Positions 1 through 10,056 of a stretch of DNA of 64,000 bases are shown here, piece by piece. Positions within the stretch are counted from its first letter, which is position 1. Each line of letters begins with the position of its first letter. The notes under the pieces were generated by a model. It worked only from the letters and a program-made list of their open reading frames with translations. It ran no database searches and had not been told where the DNA came from. The position numbers were made by a program, and so were the translations under genes. The stretch is from the NCBI RefSeq assembly GCF_001649575.2, contig NC_051443.1, forward strand, positions 16,327,750 to 16,391,749, given 5' to 3'. The stretch is from Kryptolebias marmoratus. Taxonomy: Eukaryota; Chordata; Actinopteri; Cyprinodontiformes; Rivulidae.

Positions 1-29
1 CATACATACATACACAAAAACCAAAAAGT

Positions 30-35
30 TTTATT
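30..35 (-). terminator. candidate poly(A) signal AATAAA for the SAMD3-like gene
   Basis: Read on the minus strand this is AATAAA, lying about 70 nt beyond the inferred stop codon (102-104) of the last exon of the gene described below. Position and orientation fit a 3'-end processing signal. AATAAA is common by chance in AT-rich DNA, and no transcript evidence is available here. Confidence 0.4.
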
Positions 36-209
36 TTTTTTAAATTAAAGAAAGGATAGCAAAAAATAGACAAATGTAAACAAACATACAATTCTTGCAT
101 TTCAAAATTGTCTTACATCACACATCCTGATGACAGCTGATGGATCTTCGCCTGATATGTAGTGTGGCAAACCAAGCAGAGCAGCAGCCCTTCTCCTTTC
201 ATTTGTGTC

Positions 210-298
210 CTACAAGATATGAGACATGCAGTGAGATGAAAATGTTTTAACAAACATAAATGGTGCCTAATTTTCTACCCATCCACAGTTCCACTTAC
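210..298 (-). other. 89-nt second intron of the SAMD3-like gene
   Basis: The donor is GAT|GTAAGTGG (GT at 298-297), close to consensus. The acceptor is TTGTAG (AG at 211-210). Splicing joins the codons for LDCLVKD to DTNERRR, which continues the conserved C-terminal part of the family. The short length is usual for fish introns. Confidence 0.6.
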
Positions 299-461
299 AT
301 CTTTCACAAGGCAGTCCAAAATGTCTTTGAGTGACTGCTTCTTTCCAGACTTGGTTGCTGCTTTGTATACCTCCCAGCAGTCTTGGGATCAGGCCATCAA
401 GTCCATCAAGAAAAGATTCCAGAAGGTCTGTGGTGATGATTCTCCTGAATTCTGCTCTAAT

Positions 462-569
462 CTGAAGTGAAAAGACAGAAAATACAACATTTCTCAATAG
501 GACAGTCCACAGTCTTAACATAACAGGACTAAATCTCTCGGTGGAATTAATGCCAAGTTGTGCGATTAC
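462..569 (-). other. 108-nt in-frame intron of the SAMD3-like gene
   Basis: The donor is CAG|GTAATC (GT at 569-568) and the acceptor is a CTTCAG (AG at 463-462). Removing it joins ...FYEKQ to IRAEFRR, which is the continuity I expect for the family. The intron is exactly 36 codons long and contains no stop in frame, so retaining it would insert 36 residues without breaking translation. Confidence 0.6.
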
Positions 570-1503
570 CTGTTTCTCATAAAACAGAGCTGGCCATCGG
601 GAAATGAGCTCTGTGATGTGTGGTTGATCTCCAATTATCTCCTTTCTACGCTGGGAAAACGTAGTAACCATCAGATCCTCCAGCAGCTGGTGATCAGGGT
701 CTCTCTTCAGCATTTCACCCTCCATAATCTTGCGCTTCTCCTCCATGTTTTCAGAACTCTGTCCTTCAGGTGGATCAGGACAGTAGTTTACTTCACCCTT
801 CTTTGACTTCTTGACACATTTTCCCTTTGAACCTCCTGCTTTTCGTTTGTTTACGACCACTTCAGGGCATCCTGCTGCACTTAATTTTTGCCGGTAGTTT
901 CCAAGCTTAAATTTCAGGCTGTGAAACCATGAGTACCATCCCTTTTCAGACCCTGGTTCTCGCAGACAGGGATGCTTCTCCACCAGTGCTTTGGCCACAT
1001 TTTCATAGTGTTGCCTCTCAGGATAAGCACTAATCTTCGACATACGGTCTGCAAGTGTGTCAAGGATATCAGTCTTTAAACTTTTAGGAATCATTGTCAA
1101 AGATCCATCCTTAGCATACCTACAATTTGCTTCTTTCAGCTGCAGCTCCACATCATGTGAAAACTGGGGAATTGGGAAGGGATCAGGCCATTCGACAGAA
1201 TCCCCACTACTGGTGGAAGGGAGGCTGCCTGTGTCCAACGTTGAATCTGAGCCATCATCAGCTGTGAACAATACTTTCAACGTTGCACGGTCCACAGGAA
1301 GGTCTTTGATGTTTGTTAGGTTGCACAACTGATTATTGAAGTCAGGATCCTCAAACTGCAAAATTAATCCTCCTCTTAGACCAAGGTTGGTTCGTAACAC
1401 CTGGTACAGTTCCTTGACGCTTGAGGGGATGTCTTCAACTGAAAGACGTCTGATTTCATTTTCTGACACGATGACACGCAGCAGCATTGTAGACCACTTT
1501 GAC

Positions 1504-2603
1504 CTGGAAAATAGAAAAAAAATATGCAGTTTAAGAAAAACATTCAGTATAAACTATTTGGATCCCTCTACCTCCTACACATTCTCAGTAGTTTGAAATC
1601 ATAAATGTCTTAGTCCTGACTGCAGGCAAATGTTTACCAAATCAAGATTTTTTTTGTTCTTATGTTCATGTATTTAATAACCATAAATAACACATGGAAT
1701 CTGAAGTTTCTATTATGATTTTGGCCACTCATATGTAGTCCTTAACCAGATAGTAACCTTTTTTTGTGAGTATGAAAGAGGTAGTGGTGTACTGAGCTGA
1801 CTTGAGGTGTTTGTACGACAGGTGTGACAAACATGAAATTGGGCTAATGAGAACAAGAGAGACATGGTTTTAGCACTGTTTTGTAGGAAGAAATGTAATA
1901 AAATATGAGAGCTCCACTTGCAGTTTTTGTAATCAATTAAACTAATGTTTAATCAAGTCAGTTATTTTATTACTCATAACAATGAACTCACAAAAATAAA
2001 TCTGGGAAAATATAAAAAAAGTATTTTAATATTTAATTCAAACAGCACCAGCAGTATGGGGCAAGGAAGATATTTGAAATAGTTAAAAAATTTAACAATA
2101 GTGATAGACTAACTGCAGACTAAAACCTTAGTTTAAGCTATTTTTCCTGTCATATTGGCTGGTAATATAAACAGATGGTGTAAAAGCCCTAAACAACAAA
2201 TTTTAAAATATCACAACATGAGAGACAGGAATGTATATGGGAAAGTATAAAGATATGCATGTGTATGAGTTGCAGACTGATTAGTTGAAATTCTATCAAA
2301 ATAGCAATACTTTAATATCATAGGTAATTCAATGCTTGATAAAAACAAAATGTCAAAATACCATTCTACATTTAATATTATCTCGTTCCATACATGTCAG
2401 CCAAAAAGTTTTATTCTACAGACTTGATATCAGTTTGGTAGTTCTTCACATCATAATTGCTAAAATTTACACCTAAAATGAGAAATGTAAAAAAATATTA
2501 TTCTCTCTATCAAATGATCTCAAGTGCAGTATCAGTAAAAATTATTGCTATTAGACTTTTTTCCCAAATTATTCAGCCCTGATACAAGTGTGTAATTACT
2601 TAC
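1504..2603 (-). other. spacer or intron between the two minus-strand genes
   Basis: This is AT-rich DNA without a recognisable exon. It begins on the minus strand with a strong 5' splice site (GTAAGTAA, GT at 2603-2602), 7 nt after the stop codon of the upstream gene. It ends with a good 3' splice site (AG at 1505-1504). It may therefore be a 1,100-nt intron joining the two genes in one transcript, or simple intergenic DNA with an alternative leader spliced to 1503. Confidence 0.4.
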
Positions 2604-2610
2604 AGCTGGT

Positions 2611-5241
2611 TTATGTCAGTAAGAAAGTCTTAGGAGTGACCAGATGGCAGCCCCGAATGAAGTATGACACCAATGGCACGTAGTCGTTGAGATCCTCTGG
2701 TTTCACCAAAAGACACTCAGCAGGGTTTTTCTTCACAAGATTGTAACTCCGCAGATGCTCCACATAGTACGCTGTAAAAGGTTCAATAATGAAGCAAACA
2801 TGACTATCCAACACAACGCATATTTCCAAAACTCTCCCAAAGTCCGATAATCCACTTGTACTCCCAGCAGAGAGAATCATTCCCTTTGAATACTTTGTTC
2901 CATTTAAGAAGATGTGAGGGGTCAGTCTTACTGTGTCAACACCGCTGAACCTATTCAAGATGGCTTGTCTGACACCAGCATCTAGGACTTCGAGGCACAT
3001 ATCAGACACCTTTGTCGTCTCTGTCTCAGGCTTGAAAAGGCTTGGCATTGAAAGATAATGAGCCAACATAAGTTGATGTCTTGTTGCAAGAGTAAGGAGA
3101 ATGTTTTTAAAGTTGTTGGCATCCCGCACAGCCTTTTAAAAAAAACAATGTTTTGCCTCAAACCTGATGGTCCAACACTCTGTTGGAGGTCCAAACGTTT
3201 TTATAAGATATGGATAATGTTCAATAAAGTGATGTTTGGGACACAGCTTTTTTTCAGGAAAAACTGTCTGCAGCAACTGTCTGTGATCTGATATTTTTGC
3301 TTGTAAATAACAAAGCGAGTCCGAAGTGAAATATGAGGTTGACAATAGCTCCACCAAGTCTTTGAGCTCAAGGACTAATTCCCATGTCTGATCACCTTCT
3401 GGAACACGGTGACCGATGAGGAGAGGAAGGAAACGCACAAGACTCCAGTTTTCATGTCCATTACCACCGAGAGTATGGTTTCACTTGAAAGTTGATGGAA
3501 CTTTCTGAGGGCGGTTTGTCTTGTCAGAGAACTTAAAAGGAAAGCCTTGTATTTCACTATTAAGCTCATCCAATGTGAAATAGTTTTTAGAAATAAAATC
3601 TGCAAGGCACAGACTTAGCTCTATGGGTACAATGCCTTCTAGCACATCATGTAGAAAATCAGGTGGAAAACCTTGGCATGCATGGAAACCTGTCAATCTG
3701 TTAAGTGGACATTCTCGTTTCACACCATCAACAGACACAAGTTCACTGTGGTTCAATAAATGTACAGCTTCATCATACAAATCTGGTGTTCGTAAAACAA
3801 AGTTGCCACTTCTGACATCACAAGTCTGTACTTCTTCACGACTACACAGACAAAACCTACAAAATTTGTCCACATTAAAGGACTCTTGGAATCCACCAAG
3901 GGAGTGTGCAGCCAAGTTGTCTGCAGCCACATACAAAATGGTCCCTTTTACATTACAAGCAAGTTTTTCTACAAACACACCAACTGTTTCTAGATACTGA
4001 ATGTCTTTTATCAGTGGCTCCAACACAGCATTATACCCATAAGTCTTGACATGTTCAGTTTTGCACAGTAAAGCCAAGTAGATTGATGACAACGATGGCT
4101 TGTATCTTCTTGGCAAATTGGCAAGAACCCAATAAACACCACATACTTTGTGTTTTTTTCTGGATGTGCCAATGGGATTACAAATTTCAAAGTCGTCAAT
4201 GTACAAAGTTATGCATAGACTAAAATCTTCATGTGAAAAAATTGTATTTTTTTTGAAGTTATCACCATCCAGACATGACTTGTACTGGCCAGACTGTTCA
4301 ACTGATCTGTTTACCCTCAATTCACGCAGCACCTCATCTCTCTTTAGAATTACAGAAAGTAATGTTAGAATAGGGACATAAACAACAGTATGAGACCTTT
4401 TTTGTCTATTCAAAACATATTCAACAGGCTCAATGACAGTAAAGTTCTGTCTATAAAATGACTGCCTTTTAAATTCTGTGCCTAAAGGTCCCTCTCTTGA
4501 AAGTAAAGTGAGTGGGTTTACACTCTGTAATGCTTCAGTCAAAGATACTGTTAATTCCTCAGATGTGCAATTATGCTCCTTCAAAACATTTTCAATTGTC
4601 TGCTTAGTTATTTGTCCAGCACATTCACCAACATTGAATAAGTCATCAACAATTTCTTGAATGGCTGATTGTGACACATGAAGGACTGCTTGCAGGCGAA
4701 GTAAAAGGGATGCAATCTGCCGCTGAATGGAATTATGCACAGGTTTAAATTCAGATTCAGCCAACAATAAATCTGATGACACTAAATCATCAAAGTCTTC
4801 TTCCTCATCATTTACAACAGCTTGATTATGCCAATTTATAACAAGGTCAGGTTTGAAATCAACAAATGTAGCAGCATGATGATATCGACTCTTATGGGCA
4901 GTGAAAGTTGATATTACCCTCGACTTAAAAGAGCACCCCACAAATGGACAATTGACAGCCTCTTGAGTTCTCAAATGTCTTTTTAAATGAAGAAAATACT
5001 GTTTGATGTTGGTTGGTGCTGAAAAAGTACAGAGTTCACAGCGTAGTTTAGCAACTGGATTTAATATTTTATGTTCCTTGATATGTTTTGCAAAATCCAC
5101 ATGGGATCTGAGCACAGTTAGACAGTTTGGGTAAATGCAGCTCAATCCTTGTCTTTCACGTCCATGAGTGTCTCTGTAATGATTCACTATTGTTCTTTCA
5201 TTGTAGGTGGCAAAACTGCAAAACTTACAGCTCCACTTCAT
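2611..5241 (-). pseudogene. C2H2 zinc-finger/CACTA-like (TNP2-type) transposase-derived gene with two stops
   Basis: One minus-strand frame runs 876 codons from ATG 5241-5239 to TAA 2613-2611, interrupted by TGA at codon 587 (3483-3481) and TAA at codon 702 (3138-3136). All three pieces are in the same frame. Four C2H2 fingers lie at residues 5-26 (C5, C8, H21, H26), 35-57, 68-89 and 98-121, followed by an acidic linker near 145-152. The core has LYIDDFEICNPIG (346-358), ADNLAAHSLGGF (440-451), CRFCLC (461-466) and GFPPDFLHDVLEG (524-536). I read D349 or D350, D441 and D528, D532 or E535 as candidate DDE residues; order and spacing recall the TNP2 transposase of CACTA/EnSpm elements. After the first stop, GGNGHENWSLVRFLPLLIG and PKHHFIEHYPYLIKTFGP look like the DUF4218-type region that follows TNP2. 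The exon probably begins at 5282 or 5276, after a TTTTAG/GCAG acceptor pair. The family is known to me as multi-copy 'uncharacterized' fish proteins; the CACTA assignment is by motif layout only. The two stops argue for a decayed copy unless they are sequencing errors. Confidence 0.65.
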
Positions 5242-5364
5242 CCACAGTTGTAGCCAAAGATGAATGATTTAACCACCTGCACCTAAAACACAGAACATAA
5301 TTTTTAGAGTATGGTCTAAAAGCATTAGTCATTATGAACTGAAAACATGACAAAAACATTAAAA

Positions 5365-5432
5365 TGGTAAGAATAGAATAGATGTATACTTTTATTGTCC
5401 CACAGAGGAATATCCTGGTGCAATAGATAGGG
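5365..5432 (+). repeat. short interspersed-repeat fragment (ACTTTTATTGTCCC type)
   Basis: The sequence GTATACTTTTATTGTCCCAC followed by AGAGGAA resembles the common fish repeat end 'ACTTTATTGATCCC...GGAAATT', usually the terminus of an old LINE-type element. Only about 65 bp is recognisable. It lies inside the presumed first intron of the minus-strand gene pair. Confidence 0.35.
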
Positions 5433-5559
5433 TTGAAAAAAAAAGATGTGCATAACAATTGTATTCTTAAATGTTTTTTTTTTTCTTATGAAGAACAGAG
5501 TCCCCTCCTATCTCTAAAAACTTCAAACTTAAAAAAGATTTGAAAATAAAAAAGGGCTG

Positions 5560-6310
5560 ACGCTCCAGATAAAAAGCTTGGAATCTATGCGATTCACGTG
5601 AATAAAACGTAAATAAAACAACGTCACAGTCAACTCGGCTATAATGTTTTCACCTGCTCTCTGATCCACCCAGCTCTCATGCCCGCAGCCCGCTCGACTG
5701 CTTTATAAACTACGCCACAGCTTTCAAGAGCAAAGATAAAAAATAACTACCGTCAGAACATACCAAATGAGAACACAGTTCAATATGCAACCCCCCGTTG
5801 GCGGTAGCTCCCTCTCTTTAACAGTAAAATTGCGTTTATCACCGGCAGAAACTGGACACGCGCTCGCACAAACACGAAATAAGGAACCCGGCTAATTACT
5901 GAAACAAAGACACAGCCTTTCCCGAACCGCTAACTCACCTGCAATAATATCACCGGTACCACTCAAAAGTTTAACCAAGCGCCACGAATGTGCTTCTGAG
6001 AAACAGAATGTTATAAAATTCGCTGTATCTGTCTGCATTTTATCTTAATAAAAAGTTTTATAACTGCACCGGAGTACTGTTTAGCTAGGTTCACCTCCAC
6101 AAGTCGCTGTTTCAATGTCCTGTGTTTAAACATGTTACAGAGACAAAAATTCGTTTTTTATGACATATTTACAAATTTGGTTTAATTAAACAAATATATA
6201 CAGGCAAATTACCTTATTTCACTTGCTGCTTGCTTGCTTCTCAGCCAGGAAAAGGCCCGCCGAAATGCTGCCAGCTCTCATCCAGATCTTGCTGAAAAAA
6301 AATATTCTTC
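5560..6310 (-). promoter_or_regulatory. probable promoter and leader-exon region of the minus-strand gene pair
   Basis: CpG dinucleotides are clearly more frequent here (CACGTG, CGCTCGCAC, CCCGAACCGC, GGCCCGCCG) than in the desert to the right. A consensus 5' splice site, GCAG|GTGAGT on the minus strand (GT at 5938-5937), could end a non-coding first exon that joins the zinc-finger exon at 5282 or 5276, or the SAMD3-like exon at 1503. A second donor-like AAG|GTAATT lies near 6210. No TATA box is assigned. This is inference from splice motifs and base composition. Confidence 0.4.
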
Positions 6311-8089
6311 CGCGACTTCACTTTCCACGTGTTCAATTTGCTCATGTGGTGTTCATCTTCCTTTGTCAATAGGCAGATTCAATTGGGTGGAGCACCTTCT
6401 TAAGTGTGACTAAAATCTTGTATCATAATTAGTCCCTTATCAGATCAAGACCTAAATTCCCGGTACTATTTGCACCGCGCATTAATATTACCGCCCCGCC
6501 AGTGGTCATCGTCATTTTTTAAGAGGTCCGGTTAGTATTTTAAAACTCGGAATGTTAAGTTACGTTGACACACTTGAATTTACATTTAATTGAACTGGCT
6601 TACAACCATAAGTTGTAAAGCCAATAACTTGTGACAATAAGCTGAAATTTCATAACTCATTATGTTAAATGGAAGTAAATTATAGAAACAAGTTATGATA
6701 ACTAATTGGTGGTAACACTTCTTACAGTGTAGTTATTCAAGTTACACTTAATTGACCTTATGTGTGAGCATGCACATGCATGGTTGTTTGTCTCTGTGTT
6801 GGCACTGCAATGAAAAAAAAAATAGAATAAAAATATTTGAAACAAGTTTTTTTTTTTTCCTGATTTGTAAATTGGTTTTATTTCTCCAGAGAAGAAACAC
6901 ATTGAATGTCTGATAATTCATTGGTTTGTTAATTATTGTACCCATTATCTTATGAATCCAGAGGAGCTGTTGACCTTCCATTTATGTGTTTGCTCGAAAG
7001 CTACACAGGTAGCCACCAGGATTCAGCAGTCAGCCAGCAGCCTCCACTCCAGCACTACTTTCATCCACTTGAAGACTGGAAACAGCTTTTCTCTGGCTAG
7101 TGTAGATTTGTGTGGATTAGGCCTCAGCTTTACGGCCGAGGGCTTGGAGAGAGTCTCTGCAGAATAGGCCAGGAAGCTGTTTGGAATTGAATGTTGTTCC
7201 TCCCCTCTCATCATTACCCTCAAACTCTCACAAAGGGCCCAAATCTCTCAGTGCCTTTGAACCTGTGTTTCAAAATGAAAGACTTGTCCAGTGGAGGGTC
7301 TTTTCTTATTCTTCTTTTACTGAAAGGAGTGCAGAGAAAAGAAGAAATAGAGAATAAAAAAGAGAACCTTCAGAACCTCATTTTCTCTCCTGTTATACTG
7401 CCTCTGTTTTCTTCCGGCCTTGAGCCACTTGTTGAAGGAAAAGGCAAATTTCTTGAAAAATTCCTAAAGGTTATTCCCCTAATCAGCCAATGCACTCATC
7501 CCGTACTTTTTGGCAGCAATGTAGAGAGCAAAAGGGTGAGGAAGAAAAAAAAAAAAGCCAGGGGACACAAGGCTGAAGTGGAAGACACAAAAATAGGGGA
7601 TTCTGGAGACAGCTGTTGGAGAGGTTAGTTAGAGATTTCCAGCCATTAGCTTTAGTCTGAGCCAGCTCGCCCACTTAAAGCAGACAAGAGCCGGGCCAGG
7701 CCAGGGCTCCTCTATGAAAAGGTACGGGACCCAGGTTGATCTCGTGGGGAAATTGTTTACAAGTGAGACCCTCATTTCTACAATAGTTAAGAGTGCAAGA
7801 AAGAGGAAGAACAGAGAAATGGTAAGAAAGGACAGAAGAACAAAGAAAATAGTTTGTTGAAAGACTGAAACAAATCTGCCAACGCACGGGAGCAAAAGTG
7901 AAACAACACGGAGCGAGAGTGATTGACGAACAACCAATGAAGGATTTAGATGAGTGCTGTTGGTGGGGCGGAGAGGGGAGTCAGGTGGGGGCAATGACAC
8001 AATGAGTGGAGGACCTGTGTGGGTGGAGGGCAGGGGGTCTTTCTTTCTCTTTTCAAAGGCAGGATAAACAAGGAAATGAGTCTGTAATC
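6311..8089. other. non-coding, AT-rich, with an imperfect direct repeat
   Basis: No exon is recognised. Two 23-bp segments (6574-6596 and 6736-6758) match at 19 positions and share TTACA and TTAATTGA; CAAGTTAT/ATAACTTG inverted segments lie between them, so an old MITE-like element is possible. Frames up to about 145 codons between 7191 and 8000 have low-complexity composition and no family resemblance. Confidence 0.4.
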
Positions 8090-8260
8090 ATTTCCAGAAA
8101 TTGCCTTCCTCTTTGCCTCTCCTCTCTCTTGGCCGTCTCCCCGCCTCCATTCATTAGTAGGCCATAGCCTGATTAAAGACTTTCATTGTCCCAAAGAGAC
8201 ACAGAAGAAGGATCCACTGCTGTCCACGTCAGTGATACATCAGGTGTGATTTGTGTTTCT
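8090..8260. promoter_or_regulatory. candidate conserved non-coding element
   Basis: A pyrimidine-rich lead-in is followed by unique sequence of higher GC, including CATTCATTAGTAGGCCATAG and CTGATTAAAGACTTTCATTG. The mix of homeobox-like cores and unique sequence resembles vertebrate non-coding enhancers. Conservation cannot be tested here. Confidence 0.22.
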
Positions 8261-9289
8261 ACCACAATTGAGCCTATATTGTTTTAGCCAAGTGCAAAAC
8301 CTTAAGCATGCAACCACACAGCTAGTATATTTGTTTTGTTTTGGCAGGACACTATTATTGAGGAGCTGTGTTTTGTAAGTCTCTTGTAAAATGTATTTTT
8401 ACCCAAATTAATCATAATTCACAGACGTACAGAAAAATATTTTCAGCAATTTACATGTGATAAAATCTGGGTTCAACTGAAAATTCAGTTTAAGAGTGAC
8501 CAGAAGATGTGCTGTGGAAAGCTTGAGCTCATCACAAAGAGGCATAAATTAACATTTATTGTTAACTACCTAATTAACTACCTTTTACTTCTGGGAGAAA
8601 TAGCATAAATTTGCAGCTACTTTCTGCAATAAGGACAACTGTTTTTTTTTCAAAAAATCATATTTGAATTGAATGTTTGATTTGTCTGAGTCCACTTTGG
8701 AGACTTTTACACTCACTGATGGTTTAGGGGTATTTGAATGTTTGATATACACACAGTTTAAAATATTTTCATGTTAGCTGCATATCATGTGTACTGAAGG
8801 TTAGCACTAGTGGTTTTTAATGTTTTGTTCCTCTAATGACATTTAATTTGAAGTAATTTGAAACAGAAATGTATAGAGTAATATACTAATATAAAGCCTC
8901 ACACAGTGCCCAGACTTTTACATTAATCAGCTTATATATCATTCTTAAAAATATAGTGCAAGTACAACATAGTTTAAATTGACAATAATATTTACTTGCA
9001 CGCATCAATATACTTTGCCCTTGCCAAAAAGGCACCCATGGTCAAGAGATGTTATTTGGTAGTTTCTGACTAACAGGACATAATCCAGTTGGTTTTAAAC
9101 TGTTATCTTGACACTGGAAGAAAATGATCAGTTTAAATAGTTAAAATTCAGCCTTTAAAATGTTGTTGTCTCCTAGGTATCTACTCTCTTAAAAAAAGCT
9201 TTGTAGCTTCATAGTAATCTATGTATGTATAAATAATTTATCACTCAGGGACTACAAAGATGCACAAATAGCCTTGAAATCCTGGTGGA
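8261..9289. other. AT-rich DNA, nothing recognised
   Basis: I see no frame with coding character, no RNA gene and no repeat I can name in this stretch. Confidence 0.5.
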
Positions 9290-9480
9290 CATTACAAAAA
9301 GTTTTTTTCTTCTTCTGTTTTTTTTTTTTTTTTTAACAGAAACCACTCTCTGGGTCGCAGGGAGCTGGTGCCTTTCTCCAGCAGTCACTGTGCGAGAGGC
9401 GGGGGACACCCTGGACAGGTCGCAGGTCCATCACAGCGCTGTGGTGCAGCTGACCAAAAATAAATGAAACATATGGACGT
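9290..9480 (+). repeat. teleost interspersed repeat fragment ('CTCTGGGTCGC' family)
   Basis: After a T-rich run the sequence reads ACTCTCTGGGTCGCAGGGAG, then CTGGTGCC, GGGGGACACCCTGGACAGGT, CGCAGGTCCATCACAGC. This is a repeat I have seen widely in fish genomes (CTGGTGCC...ACCCTGGACAGGTCGCCAGTCCATC). The element class is uncertain. The copy is diverged and lacks clear ends. Confidence 0.55.
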
Positions 9481-9770
9481 GTAAAACTGTGACAATATCC
9501 ATACGACCTGACACATAGACACAGACACAAAGAAGCATGCAAGGCCTTTAGGGTTTTACTCAAAGTTTGGCTAGATTTTGGGACAAAAACCACATATTTA
9601 TGGATAAGGATTGGGATTTGGCAGCTTTTACTTTTATTCTTTTAGCATGTTGAAAACATGTGATGAAGGCTTCTGTCAGTGTTGATTTGTGACACCAAGG
9701 AAACCAAACAAAAATGGTGCTAGTATGTCTAATAACAGGATATGCTTAACCATATAAGACTTACTCTTTA

Positions 9771-9902
9771 GGCTGCACTGTTGTGTAGTATTTAGCATCG
9801 GCAGCTCAGCAAGAAGGTTTCCGGCTTGAATTTTGGCTATGACCTTTTTGTGTGGAGTTTGCCTGTTTTCCCTAATGTAGCTTTCCGGGCAGTTTAGAAT
9901 GT
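9771..9902 (+). mobile_element. degenerate tRNA-derived SINE-like element
   Basis: GTGTAGTATTTAGCATCGGC matches a pol III box A (consensus-like GTAGTGGTTAGCACTG), and GGTTTCCGGCTTGAATTTTG matches the box B region (GGTTCGAATCC type). The following TGTGTGGAGTTTGCCTGTTT matches the body of a well-known fish repeat (TGTGTGGAGTTTGCATGTTC). Many substitutions, including box B, suggest that it is old and inactive. Confidence 0.6.
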
Positions 9903-9998
9903 ATCAATGGAAAGTTGTTCTTTAACCATATACAGAGTTATTTGATCTATAAGCCTGTATTAACATTGTAGTTGTACCAAATTTTAGTCAATGTATAC

Positions 9999-10056
9999 TC
10001 AGCTGGGTGGCTTAGCGCAGTGGGTAAGGCGGTCAACTTTCAAATGAAGGTTTCTG
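9999..10056 (+). repeat. second tRNA-like SINE head fragment
   Basis: CAGCTGGGTGGCTTAGCGCA followed by GTGGGTAAGGCGGTCAAC has a good box A (TGGCTTAGCGCAGTGG), but box B is decayed (GGTTTCTGTGTG). It is not a functional tRNA, because no acceptor stem closes. It probably comes from a different SINE than the copy 100 bp upstream. Confidence 0.4.

Larger units (their letters stand above)
102..1503 (-). pseudogene. SAMD3-like PB1-domain gene, three exons, frameshifted
   Basis: I read three minus-strand exons: 1503-570 (start codon 1485-1487), 461-299 and 209-102 (stop TGA 102-104). An intact product would be about 395 residues. Residues 1-71 resemble a PB1 (ubiquitin-like) domain, with the motif FEDPDF at 45-50. 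Residues 121-210 form a conserved block containing KALVEKHPCLREPGS and WYSWFHSLKFKL. A basic stretch at 214-230 could be a nuclear localisation signal. The last exon encodes RRRAAALLGLPHY. This matches multi-copy fish proteins that databases call 'sterile alpha motif domain-containing protein 3-like', but no SAM domain is visible. The start ATG sits 16 nt inside an exon whose acceptor is a pyrimidine-rich tract ending in AG (1505-1504). In exon 2 the homologous reading moves by one base near 371-378 (CCC run on the plus strand), and the exon is 163 nt rather than 162, so one extra base is likely. Without that base the spliced frame ends at TGA across the exon 2/3 junction. Function is unknown; a role alongside the neighbouring transposase-like gene is inference. 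Confidence 0.65.

Noticed and set aside
3481..3483. TGA read as selenocysteine or programmed readthrough
   Set aside because: No SECIS-like structure was found downstream, the family is not a selenoprotein family, and a second unrelated stop lies 345 nt further on. Decay is simpler.
2982..5458. Short frames on either strand within the transposase gene
   Set aside because: They are shadows of the main minus-strand frame, which alone shows domain similarity.
7191..7628. 145-codon plus-strand frame
   Set aside because: Low-complexity Lys/Glu-rich end, no domain, no splice context and mirrored by frames on the other strand.
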